Assembly: GCF_050632395.1 (NCBI RefSeq)
Contig: NZ_CP192600.1
Coordinates: forward strand, 2,294,001-2,358,000
DNA from: JAUYQR01 sp050632395
GTDB lineage: Bacteria; Pseudomonadota; Alphaproteobacteria; Rhodobacterales; Rhodobacteraceae
Length of the DNA stretch: 64,000 nt
Reading direction: 5' to 3'
The translations under genes were made by a program, and so were the position numbers. Under the pieces are notes generated by a model. The model was not told where the DNA came from. It saw nothing but the letters and a program-made list of their open reading frames with translations, and made no database searches. Positions 30,081-37,856 of this stretch are shown piece after piece. Each line of letters starts with the position of its first letter. Position 1 is the stretch's first letter.

Positions 30081-31847
30081 ATGGCCGCAGGCGACGTAAG
30101 TTCCGAGATGCGCGACGGGGTGCTGGTGGTCACGCTGGACCATGCGCCGTCGAACGCGCTGACGCAGGCGATGCGGGCGGCTTTGCTGGCATTGGTGCAG
30201 GCTCCGGGCGCGGCTGAGGCAATCGTGGTGCGCGGACAGGGTGCGGTTTTCTGCAGCGTGGTTGCGGGCGAGCGGGACCGGGCGGCCCCCGACCTTGCGA
30301 CGCTGTGCCTTGCCGTGCAGGGTTGCGCGATTCCGGTCGTGGTCGCCCTCCACGGATCGGCGATGGGGCCGGGCGCCGAACTGGCGCTGGCGGCGCGGGC
30401 GCGCGTCGCGCGGGCCGGCACCCGGATCGCTTTCCCCGACATCGCCCTTGGCCTGCCGCCCGAGGCCGGTTCGACACAGCGTCTGCCGCACCTCGTTGGC
30501 GCGGCCGAGGCGTTGCGGATGTTTCTGACCGGGCGCGCCGTCCCGGCTGAGGATGCGCTGAACAGCGGCCTGATCGACCAAATCGTGCCTGAGGGCGAAA
30601 CCGAAGCCGCGATCACCCTTGCGCGCCGTCTGGTTGGCCGTCCGAAAGCCGACCGTGGGCCGGGCGACCCGTTGGCTTATCAGGCAGCGGTGGCAGCGGC
30701 GCGGCGAGACCAGCAGGGCGCGATGCCTGCGATCAGGCGGATCATCGACTGCGTCGAGGCGGCGCTGGTGCTGCCGCTGGAAAACGGCGTGGCGCTGGAA
30801 GCCGTGGCGCGCGAGGATATGGAAGCCTCCGACGATGCCCGCGCGCTTCGCTGGGCGGTAGACGCGGAGCGGAGCTCGCTGGTGCGACTGGCCTCGGTGT
30901 CGGGCGGTTCGGGGGGCCACGTGCAGCATCTGGGCCTGCACGGAACCGGGCCGGGGATGGCGAGCCTTGCGTTGCTGGCCGTCACGCGCGGATTTGCGGT
31001 GACTTGGGTGGCCGAGGATGCGGCTGCGCTGGCACGCGGCATCGGGTGGGCCACCGAGCGGATGCAGGCAGAGGAACGGGCAGGGCGGTTGTCGGCGGCC
31101 GGACATGCGGCTGCACGGGCGCGTCTGACGACCGGTGAAGGTCTGTGGGCTTTGGCCCCGGCTGGGGTGGTGGTGCATGTCCTTGCACCTGGCGCGGCAG
31201 AGCGTTCCGGCCTTGCCGCCGACGCTGTGCATGTCGTGCTGGGCGGGGCGACCGGTGATATCGGGCTGGCGCTGGCCCGGTCTGGCCGGATGAGCGAACT
31301 TGCGTTGCCCGCCGGTGTCGGTGCCAAGGCTGCATCCGTCTTGACCGACGTGCTGCGCCTGCTGGGCGTGCCGCCTGTGCTGGTCGGCGAGCGCCCGGTC
31401 ATGGGGCGGCGACTGGCGGCGGCAGGGGCCACGGCGCTTGCCCGGCTGACCGGGCTTGGGGTGCCGAAACGGCTGGTCGCGGCGGCGCTTGACGGCTTTG
31501 GTGCGCGGCTGCCTGATGCGGCACTGCCCGACCTTGGTGCCGATCTGCGCCCGATGCCGGAGGCCGAGATTCTGAACCGCTGGCTTGGCGCGCTGGCGAA
31601 TGCAGGCTTGCACCTCTTGGAAGAGGGTATTGCCTTTCAGCCATCGGACATCGACCATTGCCTAATGGCCGGACAGGGCTTTCCGCGCTGGCGCGGGGGG
31701 GCCATGTATCAGGCCGACCGTCGCGGCCTGATGGTGTTGCGCCGAGATCTGCGGCTTTGGGCCGAGGACGACCCGGTCTGGGTGCCGTCACCGCTGCTGG
31801 ACCGCCTGATTGCCGATGGGAAGCGCCTTTCCGCCCTGAATGGCTAG
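30081..31847 (+). CDS. Degenerate FadJ/FadB-like protein (crotonase plus 3-hydroxyacyl-CoA dehydrogenase domains)
   Basis: A 588-residue protein with the domain order of the fatty acid oxidation alpha subunit: crotonase (about 1-190), a Rossmann-like domain (about 275-430) and a 3HCDH C-terminal domain (about 485-560, ILNRWLGALANAGLHLLEEG and FPRWRGGAMYQADRRGL). It is about 110 residues shorter than usual. Catalytic sites look lost: the crotonase PEI block reads FPDIALGL and the second Glu position reads ALRMFLTG; the Rossmann GxGxMG reads GTGPGMASL and the catalytic HFFxP stretch is missing. It may be a regulatory or structural acyl-CoA protein. AGGAG precedes ATG 30081. No thiolase partner is adjacent. 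Confidence 0.8.
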   Translation: MAAGDVSSEMRDGVLVVTLDHAPSNALTQAMRAALLALVQAPGAAEAIVVRGQGAVFCSVVAGERDRAAPDLATLCLAVQGCAIPVVVALHGSAMGPGAELALAARARVARAGTRIAFPDIALGLPPEAGSTQRLPHLVGAAEALRMFLTGRAVPAEDALNSGLIDQIVPEGETEAAITLARRLVGRPKADRGPGDPLAYQAAVAAARRDQQGAMPAIRRIIDCVEAALVLPLENGVALEAVAREDMEASDDARALRWAVDAERSSLVRLASVSGGSGGHVQHLGLHGTGPGMASLALLAVTRGFAVTWVAEDAAALARGIGWATERMQAEERAGRLSAAGHAAARARLTTGEGLWALAPAGVVVHVLAPGAAERSGLAADAVHVVLGGATGDIGLALARSGRMSELALPAGVGAKAASVLTDVLRLLGVPPVLVGERPVMGRRLAAAGATALARLTGLGVPKRLVAAALDGFGARLPDAALPDLGADLRPMPEAEILNRWLGALANAGLHLLEEGIAFQPSDIDHCLMAGQGFPRWRGGAMYQADRRGLMVLRRDLRLWAEDDPVWVPSPLLDRLIADGKRLSALNG

Positions 31848-31852
31848 GTGCG

Positions 31853-32068
31853 TCAGCCCAGCAGGATGCCCGTAACCACCATCATCAGCCCCAGCGCCGA
31901 AACGCCAAGCGCCGCCATGTTGATCACAACCACGCGCTGCAATTCGGCCCGCATCGCGTCGTCCGACAGTCCGGCGCGCCGGGCCTTCATCGCGCGGAAA
32001 ACGCAGTAGCCAAGCCCCGCAATCCCGGCAAACGAGACAAAAGCGCCGATCCAGATCAATGCCTGCAT
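31853..32068 (-). CDS. Small two-helix membrane protein
   Basis: A 71-residue protein (MQALIWIGAFVSFAGIAGLG) with a helix at about residues 2-22, a polar loop (RAMKARRAGLSDDAMRAELQ) and a second helix at about 47-70. I know similar sequences as conserved hypothetical proteins of Rhodobacteraceae. The start at 32068 is chosen because the frame upstream loses hydrophobic pattern. It is convergent with the FadJ-like gene, the two stops being five bases apart. Confidence 0.75.
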   Translation of the reverse strand: MQALIWIGAFVSFAGIAGLGYCVFRAMKARRAGLSDDAMRAELQRVVVINMAALGVSALGLMMVVTGILLG

Positions 32069-32234
32069 GTCGTGGTCTATCCCCGGCTGTTTCCGCGTCA
32101 AGGCGTTAGCCCTTCGGCTTGCCGCTGACAAGGTGGCGGCTGCCGGATCGGCGCTTGAAACCGGCGTGCGCCACGGGGTAGGAAGCGCGCGGCGGGGGAT
32201 GCCCTGACCCATGAAGCCGAAAGACGAGGACCAG

Positions 32235-32489
32235 ATGGCCGACCCGACCGATGCCTACACCGTGACCGCCGACGAACTGCGCCAGTTCATCGAACGCTAC
32301 GAACAGCTGGAAAGCGAAAAGAAAGACGTGACCGAACAGCAAAAAGAGCTGATGGCCGAAGCCAAGGGCCGTGGTTACGACACCAAGGTGATGCGCAAGG
32401 TCATCGCCCTTCGCAAGCGCAAGCCCGACGAGATCGCCGAGGAAGAAGCGATCATGGAAGTGTACAAGACCGCGCTAGGGATGGCGTAA
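32235..32489 (+). CDS. gapR: GapR family nucleoid-associated protein (DUF2312)
   Basis: An 84-residue coiled-coil protein of the DUF2312 family. The ELRQFIERYEQLESEKKDVT helix and the C-terminal VMRKVIALRKRKPDEIAEEE block match GapR of Caulobacter, which binds overtwisted, AT-rich DNA and helps chromosome replication and transcription. I start at ATG 32235 (MADPTDAYTV) because GAGGA lies five bases upstream; an in-frame ATG at 32211 has no such site. It is an essential-type housekeeping gene in related organisms. Confidence 0.92.
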   Translation: MADPTDAYTVTADELRQFIERYEQLESEKKDVTEQQKELMAEAKGRGYDTKVMRKVIALRKRKPDEIAEEEAIMEVYKTALGMA

Positions 32490-32492
32490 GCC

Positions 32493-33365
32493 TCAGGCCG
32501 AGATGAAGCGCACGCCCGGCATGGTGCGGATCAGCGCTACGTCGGCGTGATAGCGGGCGGTCAGGTCATCGACCAGTTCCTGCGTCCAGCCGGGCGTGTC
32601 GAGTTCCACGGTGACTTGATCGGCGCGCTGGAATCGTTCCAGAAATGCCGTGATCACCCGGCGGCGCTGCGCCGCACCCGCTGGCGGATGCGCCGCGACA
32701 TAGGCACGCATCCGGGTGAACCCCTCGGGCGTCAGCAAGAGCGACATCAACTCGTCCGTGTCGGTCAGGCTGATGTCGGGGCTGTGGCCTGACACCGCTT
32801 GAAGCACCTCGTTCCAGATCAGCGGCGTATCCTCGTCGCACCAGACGGTCAGCGGCACGTTCGGGCAGTGATGCAGGATGCGCCGCACCGTATCCGACCA
32901 TAACAGGCCACGCGGGTCGAGCCCGGTGAGGATGTCTTCGGTGCTGCGGGTCAGCACCTTTTCCTGCAGCGCCGGAAGGAAGGTCGCAGGGTTGCGGATC
33001 GCCAGATGGAACTCGGCGTCCAGAAACGGAAAGATCTGGGTGAAGCTAAGCGCGCGTTCGCCACTATAGCTGTAAAGCCCGTCGCGTGCCGCCCAGGTTG
33101 GAAAGCCCAGAAAGCTGTCCCAGCTGAGCACCACCCGGTCCGCCGCCTGTTCGCCGACGATCTGGCCAAGGATCGCGCCCTGCATCTCGGCCGACGCAGC
33201 GCCCCCCTTCAATTCGATCGAGGTGTCACGCAGAAGCTTGCGGTAACGCGTCGGCGCGGGGATCGCGATGCCCTGTTCTGCCAGTGCGGCGCGGTTCTTC
33301 AACAGGCACCGCACCAACCGGTCTTCGTCGGTGCAATGTGCGCCAAGGTGATAGATAATGCGCAT
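32493..33365 (-). CDS. Hypothetical protein with a degenerate sulfotransferase-like N-terminus
   Basis: A 290-residue protein. The start MRIIYHLGAHCTDEDRLVRC resembles the HxGxxKTGTT PAPS-binding loop of sulfotransferases, but the KTGTT residues are replaced, so cofactor binding is doubtful. Following helices (LKNRAALAEQGIAI) keep the general pattern. No signal peptide or membrane segment. I know such proteins as uncharacterised in Rhodobacteraceae. The start is ATG 33365. It is convergent with gapR, four bases apart, and divergent from the iron-type permease. Confidence 0.7.
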   Translation of the reverse strand: MRIIYHLGAHCTDEDRLVRCLLKNRAALAEQGIAIPAPTRYRKLLRDTSIELKGGAASAEMQGAILGQIVGEQAADRVVLSWDSFLGFPTWAARDGLYSYSGERALSFTQIFPFLDAEFHLAIRNPATFLPALQEKVLTRSTEDILTGLDPRGLLWSDTVRRILHHCPNVPLTVWCDEDTPLIWNEVLQAVSGHSPDISLTDTDELMSLLLTPEGFTRMRAYVAAHPPAGAAQRRRVITAFLERFQRADQVTVELDTPGWTQELVDDLTARYHADVALIRTMPGVRFISA

Positions 33366-33473
33366 CGTGCCCTGTGTCCGCCTTTGCCTGCCTCGGGCCG
33401 CTGCGGGCCATTGGGCACAACTATACGGGGTTTTCTGGACAGGGAAACCGCTTTCCTGTAGGCCCTGACGGCG

Positions 33474-35132
33474 ATGGTTGATGGAAATACTCAAGTTCAT
33501 GCCCCGGCGCGCGGCAACGCGATGGGAGTGTGGTCGGCCGGGGCGGTCCTGATCGCGCTGGTGGTGCTTGCGCCGCTTGGCTCGATCCTGTGGATCGCGT
33601 TTCACCCGACAGAAAACATCTGGCCGCACCTGTTGGCGACGGTGTTGCCGCGCTATCTGGCAACTACGCTTGTGCTTATGCTGGGCGTGGCGGTGCTGAC
33701 GGCGGCGGCAGGAACCGGGGCCGCGTGGCTGGTCACGATGTACCGCTTTCCGGGTCGGCGCTGGCTGACGCATGCGCTGCTCTTTCCGCTGGCGATCCCT
33801 GCCTATGTCGGGGCCTATGCGCTGGTCGATTTCCTGGACTATGCCGGGCCGTTGCAGACCGCGCTACGCGGCGGTTTTGGCTGGACCTCGGCCCGCAATT
33901 ACTGGTTTCCCGAGACACGCTCGCTCTGGGCCGCGGTGCTGGTGCTTTCGGCGGCGCTTTACCCTTATGTCTACCTTCTGGCGCGGGCGGCGTTTCGCGA
34001 ACAGCCGGGCTGCACCTATCACGTCGCCCGTGCGCTTGGGGTCGGGCCCTGGGGCCTGTTCTTTCGCGTCGGACTTCCGATGGCGCGCCCGGCGATTGCG
34101 GCAGGGGTGGCACTTGCCCTGATGGAGACGGTGGCTGATTACGGCACGGTCTATCATTTCGGCGTCCAGACGCTGACCACGGGCATCTTTTCCACCTGGC
34201 TCAATGGCAGCAACGCCGGTGGTGCTGCACAGATCGCGGGGGTGGTGCTGGTCTTGATCTTCCTTCTGGTGATGCTTGAGCGGATCGGCCGGCGCAACGC
34301 GCGCTTTCACGCGATGAACCGCAGCGTGCGCCCGATCGAGCCGGCGGTCCTTTCGGGGGGGCGCGGCTGGCTGGCTTTTGCCGCTTGCTTGCTGCCGTTC
34401 GGGATGGGGTTCGTGTTGCCGGTGGCAGTGATGGCGGGCAATTCGCTGGCCGCACCTGAAGGATGGCTGGCACCCGGGCTTGGCACGGCGATGTTCAACA
34501 CGCTGGTGGTGGCGGGCGCGGCCTCGGTGGCGACGGTGGGCGCGGCCCTCTTTCTGGTCTATGCGGTACGCATGGCTGGACGCGGGGTCGCGCGGTTCGT
34601 GCTGCCGGTCACGCTGCTAGGCTATGCGGCACCGGGGGCCGTGCTGGCGCTGGGGCTCCTCATTCCCTTGGCGGCGCTCGATCATCGGCTGGCCGACGGG
34701 ATCGAGGCGCTGACCGGCCATGATCCCGGCCTGATGATCACTGGCACCGCCTTTGCGCTGGGACTGGCCTATCTCGTGCGGTTCTTCGGCATTGCGCAGG
34801 GCGCGCTGGACGCGGCCTTCGGACGCGTCTCACCCTCGTTGCCGATGGCGGCCCGGTCGCTTGGCCGAACGGCCGGTGGGGCGCTCAGTTCGGTCTACCT
34901 GCCCCTGATGCGCGGCTCGGTTGCAACGGCGCTGCTGGTGGTATTCGTTGATTGCGTGAAGGAATTGCCAGCCACGCTGCTGCTGCGCCCGTTCAACTAC
35001 AACACCCTGTCGACTCGGGTGTTCGAGCTTGCCAGCCTCGAGAGGCTGAGCGAGGCCGCTCCGGCGGCACTGCTGGTGATGGCGGTCGGCCTTGCCGCCG
35101 TGGCACTTCTAGCGCGCGCGAACCGGGATTGA
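33474..35132 (+). CDS. Iron(III)-type ABC transporter permease (FbpB/SfuB-like)
   Basis: A 552-residue fused permease with two BPD domains of about six helices each, the layout of FbpB/SfuB ferric iron permeases. EAA-like loops are ARALGVGPWGLFFRVGLPMA (about residue 188) and ARSLGRTAGGALSSVYLPLM (about residue 460). The block DYGTVYHFGVQTLTTGIF after the first loop is typical of iron permeases. No ATPase or binding-protein gene lies next to it, so partners must be encoded elsewhere. Start ATG 33474 is uncertain because no clear ribosome binding site is seen. Confidence 0.9.
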   Translation: MVDGNTQVHAPARGNAMGVWSAGAVLIALVVLAPLGSILWIAFHPTENIWPHLLATVLPRYLATTLVLMLGVAVLTAAAGTGAAWLVTMYRFPGRRWLTHALLFPLAIPAYVGAYALVDFLDYAGPLQTALRGGFGWTSARNYWFPETRSLWAAVLVLSAALYPYVYLLARAAFREQPGCTYHVARALGVGPWGLFFRVGLPMARPAIAAGVALALMETVADYGTVYHFGVQTLTTGIFSTWLNGSNAGGAAQIAGVVLVLIFLLVMLERIGRRNARFHAMNRSVRPIEPAVLSGGRGWLAFAACLLPFGMGFVLPVAVMAGNSLAAPEGWLAPGLGTAMFNTLVVAGAASVATVGAALFLVYAVRMAGRGVARFVLPVTLLGYAAPGAVLALGLLIPLAALDHRLADGIEALTGHDPGLMITGTAFALGLAYLVRFFGIAQGALDAAFGRVSPSLPMAARSLGRTAGGALSSVYLPLMRGSVATALLVVFVDCVKELPATLLLRPFNYNTLSTRVFELASLERLSEAAPAALLVMAVGLAAVALLARANRD

Positions 35133-35172
35133 GCCTTGCGATACGCCCGCCGCGACGTTATTTGAAGGTTAT

Positions 35173-35248
35173 GCCTCTATAGCTCAGCTGGTAGAGCACC
35201 TGATTTGTAATCAGGGGGTCGCGGGTTCAAGTCCTGCTGGGGGCACCA
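35173..35248 (+). tRNA. tRNA-Thr (anticodon TGT)
   Basis: A 76-nt cloverleaf with encoded CCA. The acceptor arm pairs GCCTCTA with TGGGGGC (two G-T wobbles). The anticodon arm is CCTGA-TTTGTAA-TCAGG, giving TGT for ACA codons. The T arm is GCGGG-TTCAAGT-CCTGC. Accessory DNA of lower GC follows it. Confidence 0.97.
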
Positions 35249-35440
35249 ATAATCAAACGCTTGGCAAACTTTTTCAATGCGACGAATCTCAGGTCGCGTC
35301 ACTCTGACATTTGGCGCAACGCCAAGGCGGCTGGCCATCAGGTGCACCCCTCCCGCGAAATCTGCGCGGTGGTGCCGATGACGACTTGCCTTGTGACGTG
35401 CCAGAATGAAGCCTTGGGAGCTCAAGTCGCACTACTGGTC

Positions 35441-35488
35441 TGGCCGCAGGGTGGACTGGCCGCAGGGTGGACTGGCCGCAGGGTGGAC
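35441..35488. repeat. Three perfect copies of a 16-bp tandem repeat
   Basis: The unit TGGCCGCAGGGTGGAC occurs three times head to tail at 35441-35456, 35457-35472 and 35473-35488. A fourth copy begins (TGGC) and then diverges. It lies in non-coding DNA between tRNA-Thr and the transposase remnant. Confidence 0.95.
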
Positions 35489-35599
35489 TGGCGCTGGTCC
35501 GCGCGGCGGGCTAGCGCGGGCCACCAAACGACAAAAACGGTGTCACGGGGTCTTCGTCGGCGCGCAGCTGGGCGTCGGCAGCCGCCTTGCGCAGAGCGA

Positions 35600-35757
35600 C
35601 GCGTACCATCCGGGTCGCCGACGCTGAAGCGTTGATCGCGGCATGACGTAACGACTACACTCATCACCGCCCGCACACGAGCCTCCAAGGGCTGACCCTG
35701 CGGGCATGCCTCAAGCGGTCCGCAAAAGACCAAACCTTTACCAGAACCAACGTCTGA
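35600..35757 (+). pseudogene. IS3-type transposase (integrase core) C-terminal remnant
   Basis: The plus-strand frame ending with TGA at 35755-35757 encodes RNDYTHHRPHTSLQGLTLRA, the classic end of IS3/IS481-type integrase cores (normally WRxDYNxxRPHSSLGxLTP). The codon just before it is TGA where Trp is expected, preceded in frame by VADAEALIAA, also family-like. The reading frame is thus broken by a nonsense change, and the rest of the element is missing. Terminal inverted repeats were not found. Confidence 0.65.
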
Positions 35758-35916
35758 ACGAGGACAAACCGGGAAGAAGGTCCCAGCAGCCACCACGCTG
35801 GTTACAAAAAATATCTTGATTAGCTGCCAAACGCGGGCCACGATGTGAAAATGGAGTTCTTCTATTTTTCGAGGATACTACCGTCCTGTAACGAGTATGT
35901 GTCAAAGGAATTTTTT

Positions 35917-36552
35917 ATGACGATATCCATTTCTGCGTTCGGCAGGGGTTTTCGACTTTCGAATTGCCTTGCGATAGCGTTCGGGGCTGCCACACTCTTC
36001 GCCTTGTTCGTTGTGGTTGTCACCCTGCGCGCTCAAGCCGAAGTTTCCACGTATCTGCGCGATCCGGCCGTGATCTTCGAGTTTTCGCCGTTTGTGGGGC
36101 TCATTTCATACGTCGGAATTCTTGCTACCTTCAGCGCGGGGATGATCTGCCTCTTTGCATCGGCCCATACCCGCGATGACGCGGCTCTCTTGCGCGCTAT
36201 CGGCCTTTTTGGATTGCTGCTTGCAACGGATGATCTGCTGATGCTGCATGAAGAGGTTTTTCCCAACCTGCTGGGCTTTCCCGAGCGCTTGGTGTTTATC
36301 GTCTACTTTCTTATCGCAATCGGTATTGCGATATTCCACCGAGTGGCGCTTTTCCGGCAACCGACCGCTGGTCTCATGCTTGCGATTGCACTTTTGGGCT
36401 CGTCAGTTGTTGTGGATATCCTGTTCGAATATTCATCCAAAGAGGTAATCGTTGAAGATGGCCTGAAGTTCGTAGGACTGGCCGTTTGGTCGGCTTACTG
36501 GATCAACCGCGCCAGCTCCGCAGTTGTGGCGGCAACTCGGCCGCCGGCATGA
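35917..36552 (+). CDS. Unknown integral membrane protein, 211 residues
   Basis: I do not recognise a named family. The start ATG 35917 (MTISISAFGRGFRL) has AAAGGA seven bases upstream. About six hydrophobic helices are visible. A polar pattern DDLLMLHEEVFP (about residue 108) and a later E-V-I-V-E-D-G-L-K stretch (about residue 182) place acidic residues and a His near membrane borders, which resembles metal-dependent membrane hydrolases only in a general way. Codon use and GC are lower than in neighbouring core genes. With the IS remnant next to it, horizontal acquisition is likely. Confidence 0.7.
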   Translation: MTISISAFGRGFRLSNCLAIAFGAATLFALFVVVVTLRAQAEVSTYLRDPAVIFEFSPFVGLISYVGILATFSAGMICLFASAHTRDDAALLRAIGLFGLLLATDDLLMLHEEVFPNLLGFPERLVFIVYFLIAIGIAIFHRVALFRQPTAGLMLAIALLGSSVVVDILFEYSSKEVIVEDGLKFVGLAVWSAYWINRASSAVVAATRPPA

Positions 36553-36649
36553 ATCTCGCGCTCGCGTAAATTCGTGCGCGTTTCAGTCGAGCCTGCCATC
36601 GGGTGTCTGCGGCCGCATTGTCATGATCCGCCTGCCGAGCCACCCTTCC

Positions 36650-36994
36650 TCACGCCTTCGGTCGCTCGACCACGCCGAAAAATTGCAGTGCCTGCTCAAG
36701 ATCGGAACGGCCCTTCGCCTCCGTGCCGTTCAGCGAGGCGACAAGTGCGTCGAACCGCTTGCGCAGGGCTTTCTTTTCGTCGCCCTTGCAGTCGTTCCAC
36801 GGGCGGCCCTGCAGCCCCATGACCAGCACGTAATATCCGATGAAATGCGGTCGTGAGCCTGACAACAAAAGCCGCCTATAGGCATCGTCCGGGCCAAGGG
36901 CGCGGATCTCGTCTGCCGAGGTGATCCCGGCCTTCGCAAAGGCCACTTCTGACGCTGGGCCAAGGTTCGGGATTGACGAGACGGGATCAGTCAC
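36650..36994 (-). CDS. TfoX/Sxy C-terminal domain protein
   Basis: A 114-residue protein with the TfoX C-terminal fold, a helix-hairpin-helix-like domain: IPNLGPASEVAFAKAGITSA, then DEIRALGPDDAYRRLL. In gamma-proteobacteria TfoX/Sxy promotes competence gene expression; in Rhodobacterales the domain occurs alone and its role is not known. The C-terminal part (WNDCKGDEKKALRKRFDALV) is helical. It starts 24 bp beyond the perfect hairpin that ends the upstream small gene. Confidence 0.85.
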   Translation of the reverse strand: MTDPVSSIPNLGPASEVAFAKAGITSADEIRALGPDDAYRRLLLSGSRPHFIGYYVLVMGLQGRPWNDCKGDEKKALRKRFDALVASLNGTEAKGRSDLEQALQFFGVVERPKA

Positions 36995-37019
36995 TGGATT
37001 GCCTGCCTCAAATGACGAA

Positions 37020-37039
37020 GGCCAGCCTGTTGGCTGGCC
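37020..37039 (-). terminator. Perfect 8-bp hairpin after the Gln-rich gene
   Basis: GGCCAGCC-TGTT-GGCTGGCC is a perfect stem-loop, 22 bp downstream of the minus-strand stop at 37061. On the minus strand it is followed by TTCGTCATTT, a weak T-rich tract. It separates the Gln-rich small gene from the TfoX-like gene. Confidence 0.75.
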
Positions 37040-37060
37040 CGTTGGCGGGGTAGGACGTTG

Positions 37061-37189
37061 TCAGATCGCGGCCCAGTCCCGGAAGATCGTCTGGCTGCCC
37101 TGCTGCTGGCTGGAGCCCGATTGCTGGGTCTGCTGCTGGGGCGGCGTCTGCGACCCACCCTGTTGTTGCGGGGAAGGTTTCTTGGCCAT
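37061..37189 (-). CDS. Gln-rich small protein, 42 residues
   Basis: ATG at 37189 has GGAG about nine bases upstream. The product starts MAKKPSPQQQGGSQTPPQQQ and ends QTIFRDWAAI. It is a Gln/Ser/Pro-rich, probably disordered chain with a short hydrophobic C-terminal end. A good hairpin terminator lies 22 bp after the stop, which supports a real transcription unit. No family is recognised and the function is unknown. Confidence 0.55.
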   Translation of the reverse strand: MAKKPSPQQQGGSQTPPQQQTQQSGSSQQQGSQTIFRDWAAI

Positions 37190-37353
37190 TTAACTGCTCC
37201 GTCTGCTGGCTCTTGCGCGATGATTTGACCACTTTGCCGGGCGCTTGGGCGAAGGCAAGGCGGCATCATGACGATTTTGCGACGCACTGGCCGAACTGTG
37301 CGACGCGCGCAACACTTCGCCGATCACGTCCTCGTGCGCGGAAAGGCGGCGGT

Positions 37354-37557
37354 TCAGCCAGCCACGACTTCGGCCGGATAGCCCGCCGCATCCAGCGCGG
37401 CCAGAAGGGCCGGCGTTGGTGCGGGGCCTGCGGTCGTGACCTTGCGCGAGGTCAGGTCAACCGTGACGGCCCCCGCACCCTCCACCTGCGCTAGCGCGGC
37501 TTCGACAGTCGCCTTGCAGTGGCCGCAGGACATGTCGGGAACAGACAGCGTGGTCAT
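37354..37557 (-). CDS. Heavy-metal-associated (HMA, CopZ-like) protein
   Basis: A 67-residue single HMA domain, the size of CopZ copper chaperones. The metal site is MSCGHCKATVE (CxxC, residues about 10-13), with the C-terminal LDAAGYPAEVV as expected. It would carry Cu(I) in the cytoplasm to a P-type ATPase, though no ATPase gene is nearby. The start at 37557 (MTTLSVPDMSC) has AAAGGTGAT upstream. It is divergent from glgP. Confidence 0.9.
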   Translation of the reverse strand: MTTLSVPDMSCGHCKATVEAALAQVEGAGAVTVDLTSRKVTTAGPAPTPALLAALDAAGYPAEVVAG

Positions 37558-37672
37558 CTTATCACCTTTATGCAAAAGCTTTGTCTTATGAATGGCTGGC
37601 GCGTGCCAAGTTCAAGGGCAATTACGTCAATCGGCGCTTTCCTTTTCGCTGCAAGGGCTTGCGGGCGTCATC

Positions 37673-37692
37673 TTTCCAAAGCGGTTTGGAAA
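37673..37692. promoter_or_regulatory. LacI-type operator candidate 1 upstream of glgP
   Basis: TTTCCAAAGCGGTTTGGAAA has perfect 8-bp arms (TTTCCAAA / TTTGGAAA) around GCGG. The central AAAGCGGTTT with CG at the axis is typical of LacI-family sites. It lies about 165 bp upstream of the glgP start, in the 299-bp spacer between copZ-like and glgP that has no other gene. Confidence 0.7.
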
Positions 37693-37753
37693 TGGCAAAT
37701 CTCTCACAGAGAATGATAAAACCGATTGGAAATCGCTGCTGATTGCGGTAACA

Positions 37754-37768
37754 CCAAAAGCGGTTTGG
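37754..37768. promoter_or_regulatory. LacI-type operator candidate 2 upstream of glgP
   Basis: CCAAAAGCGGTTTGG repeats the core of operator 1 (CCAAA - GCGG - TTTGG, with one extra A). The centres are about 79 bp apart. Between them ACCGATTGGAAA (near 37720-37732) is a further half-site-like match. Paired sites at this distance would allow DNA looping by a tetrameric LacI-type repressor. Confidence 0.6.
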
Positions 37769-37856
37769 GCTTTCTGTCAGGTTGTTGCCGGCATTCCCTG
37801 CCAAGACCACTTGAAACGTCTCTGCCTTTGCCTAGGCTCCAACGAAGAGAACAGAT

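Larger units (their letters stand above)
35249..35916. other. Accessory region after tRNA-Thr without an intact gene
   Basis: This 668-bp stretch holds no convincing intact gene. It contains a 3 x 16-bp tandem repeat (35441-35488) and a decayed transposase end (about 35600-35757). An open frame on the minus strand (35177-35425) is a known false type, because its end is translated tRNA antisense. No copy of the tRNA 3' end was seen further right, so an attachment-site repeat is not supported. Confidence 0.6.

Noticed and set aside
29703..31658. 651-codon minus-strand open frame
   Set aside because: Antisense shadow of the FadJ-like gene; no start signal and no family-like block.
35177..35425. 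82-codon minus-strand frame ending in DLNPRPPDYKSGALPAEL
   Set aside because: This ending is the well-known false protein made by translating tRNA antisense; it covers tRNA-Thr.
35441..35488. Tandem 16-bp repeat considered as a CRISPR array
   Set aside because: The copies are directly adjacent with no spacers and no cas genes are present.
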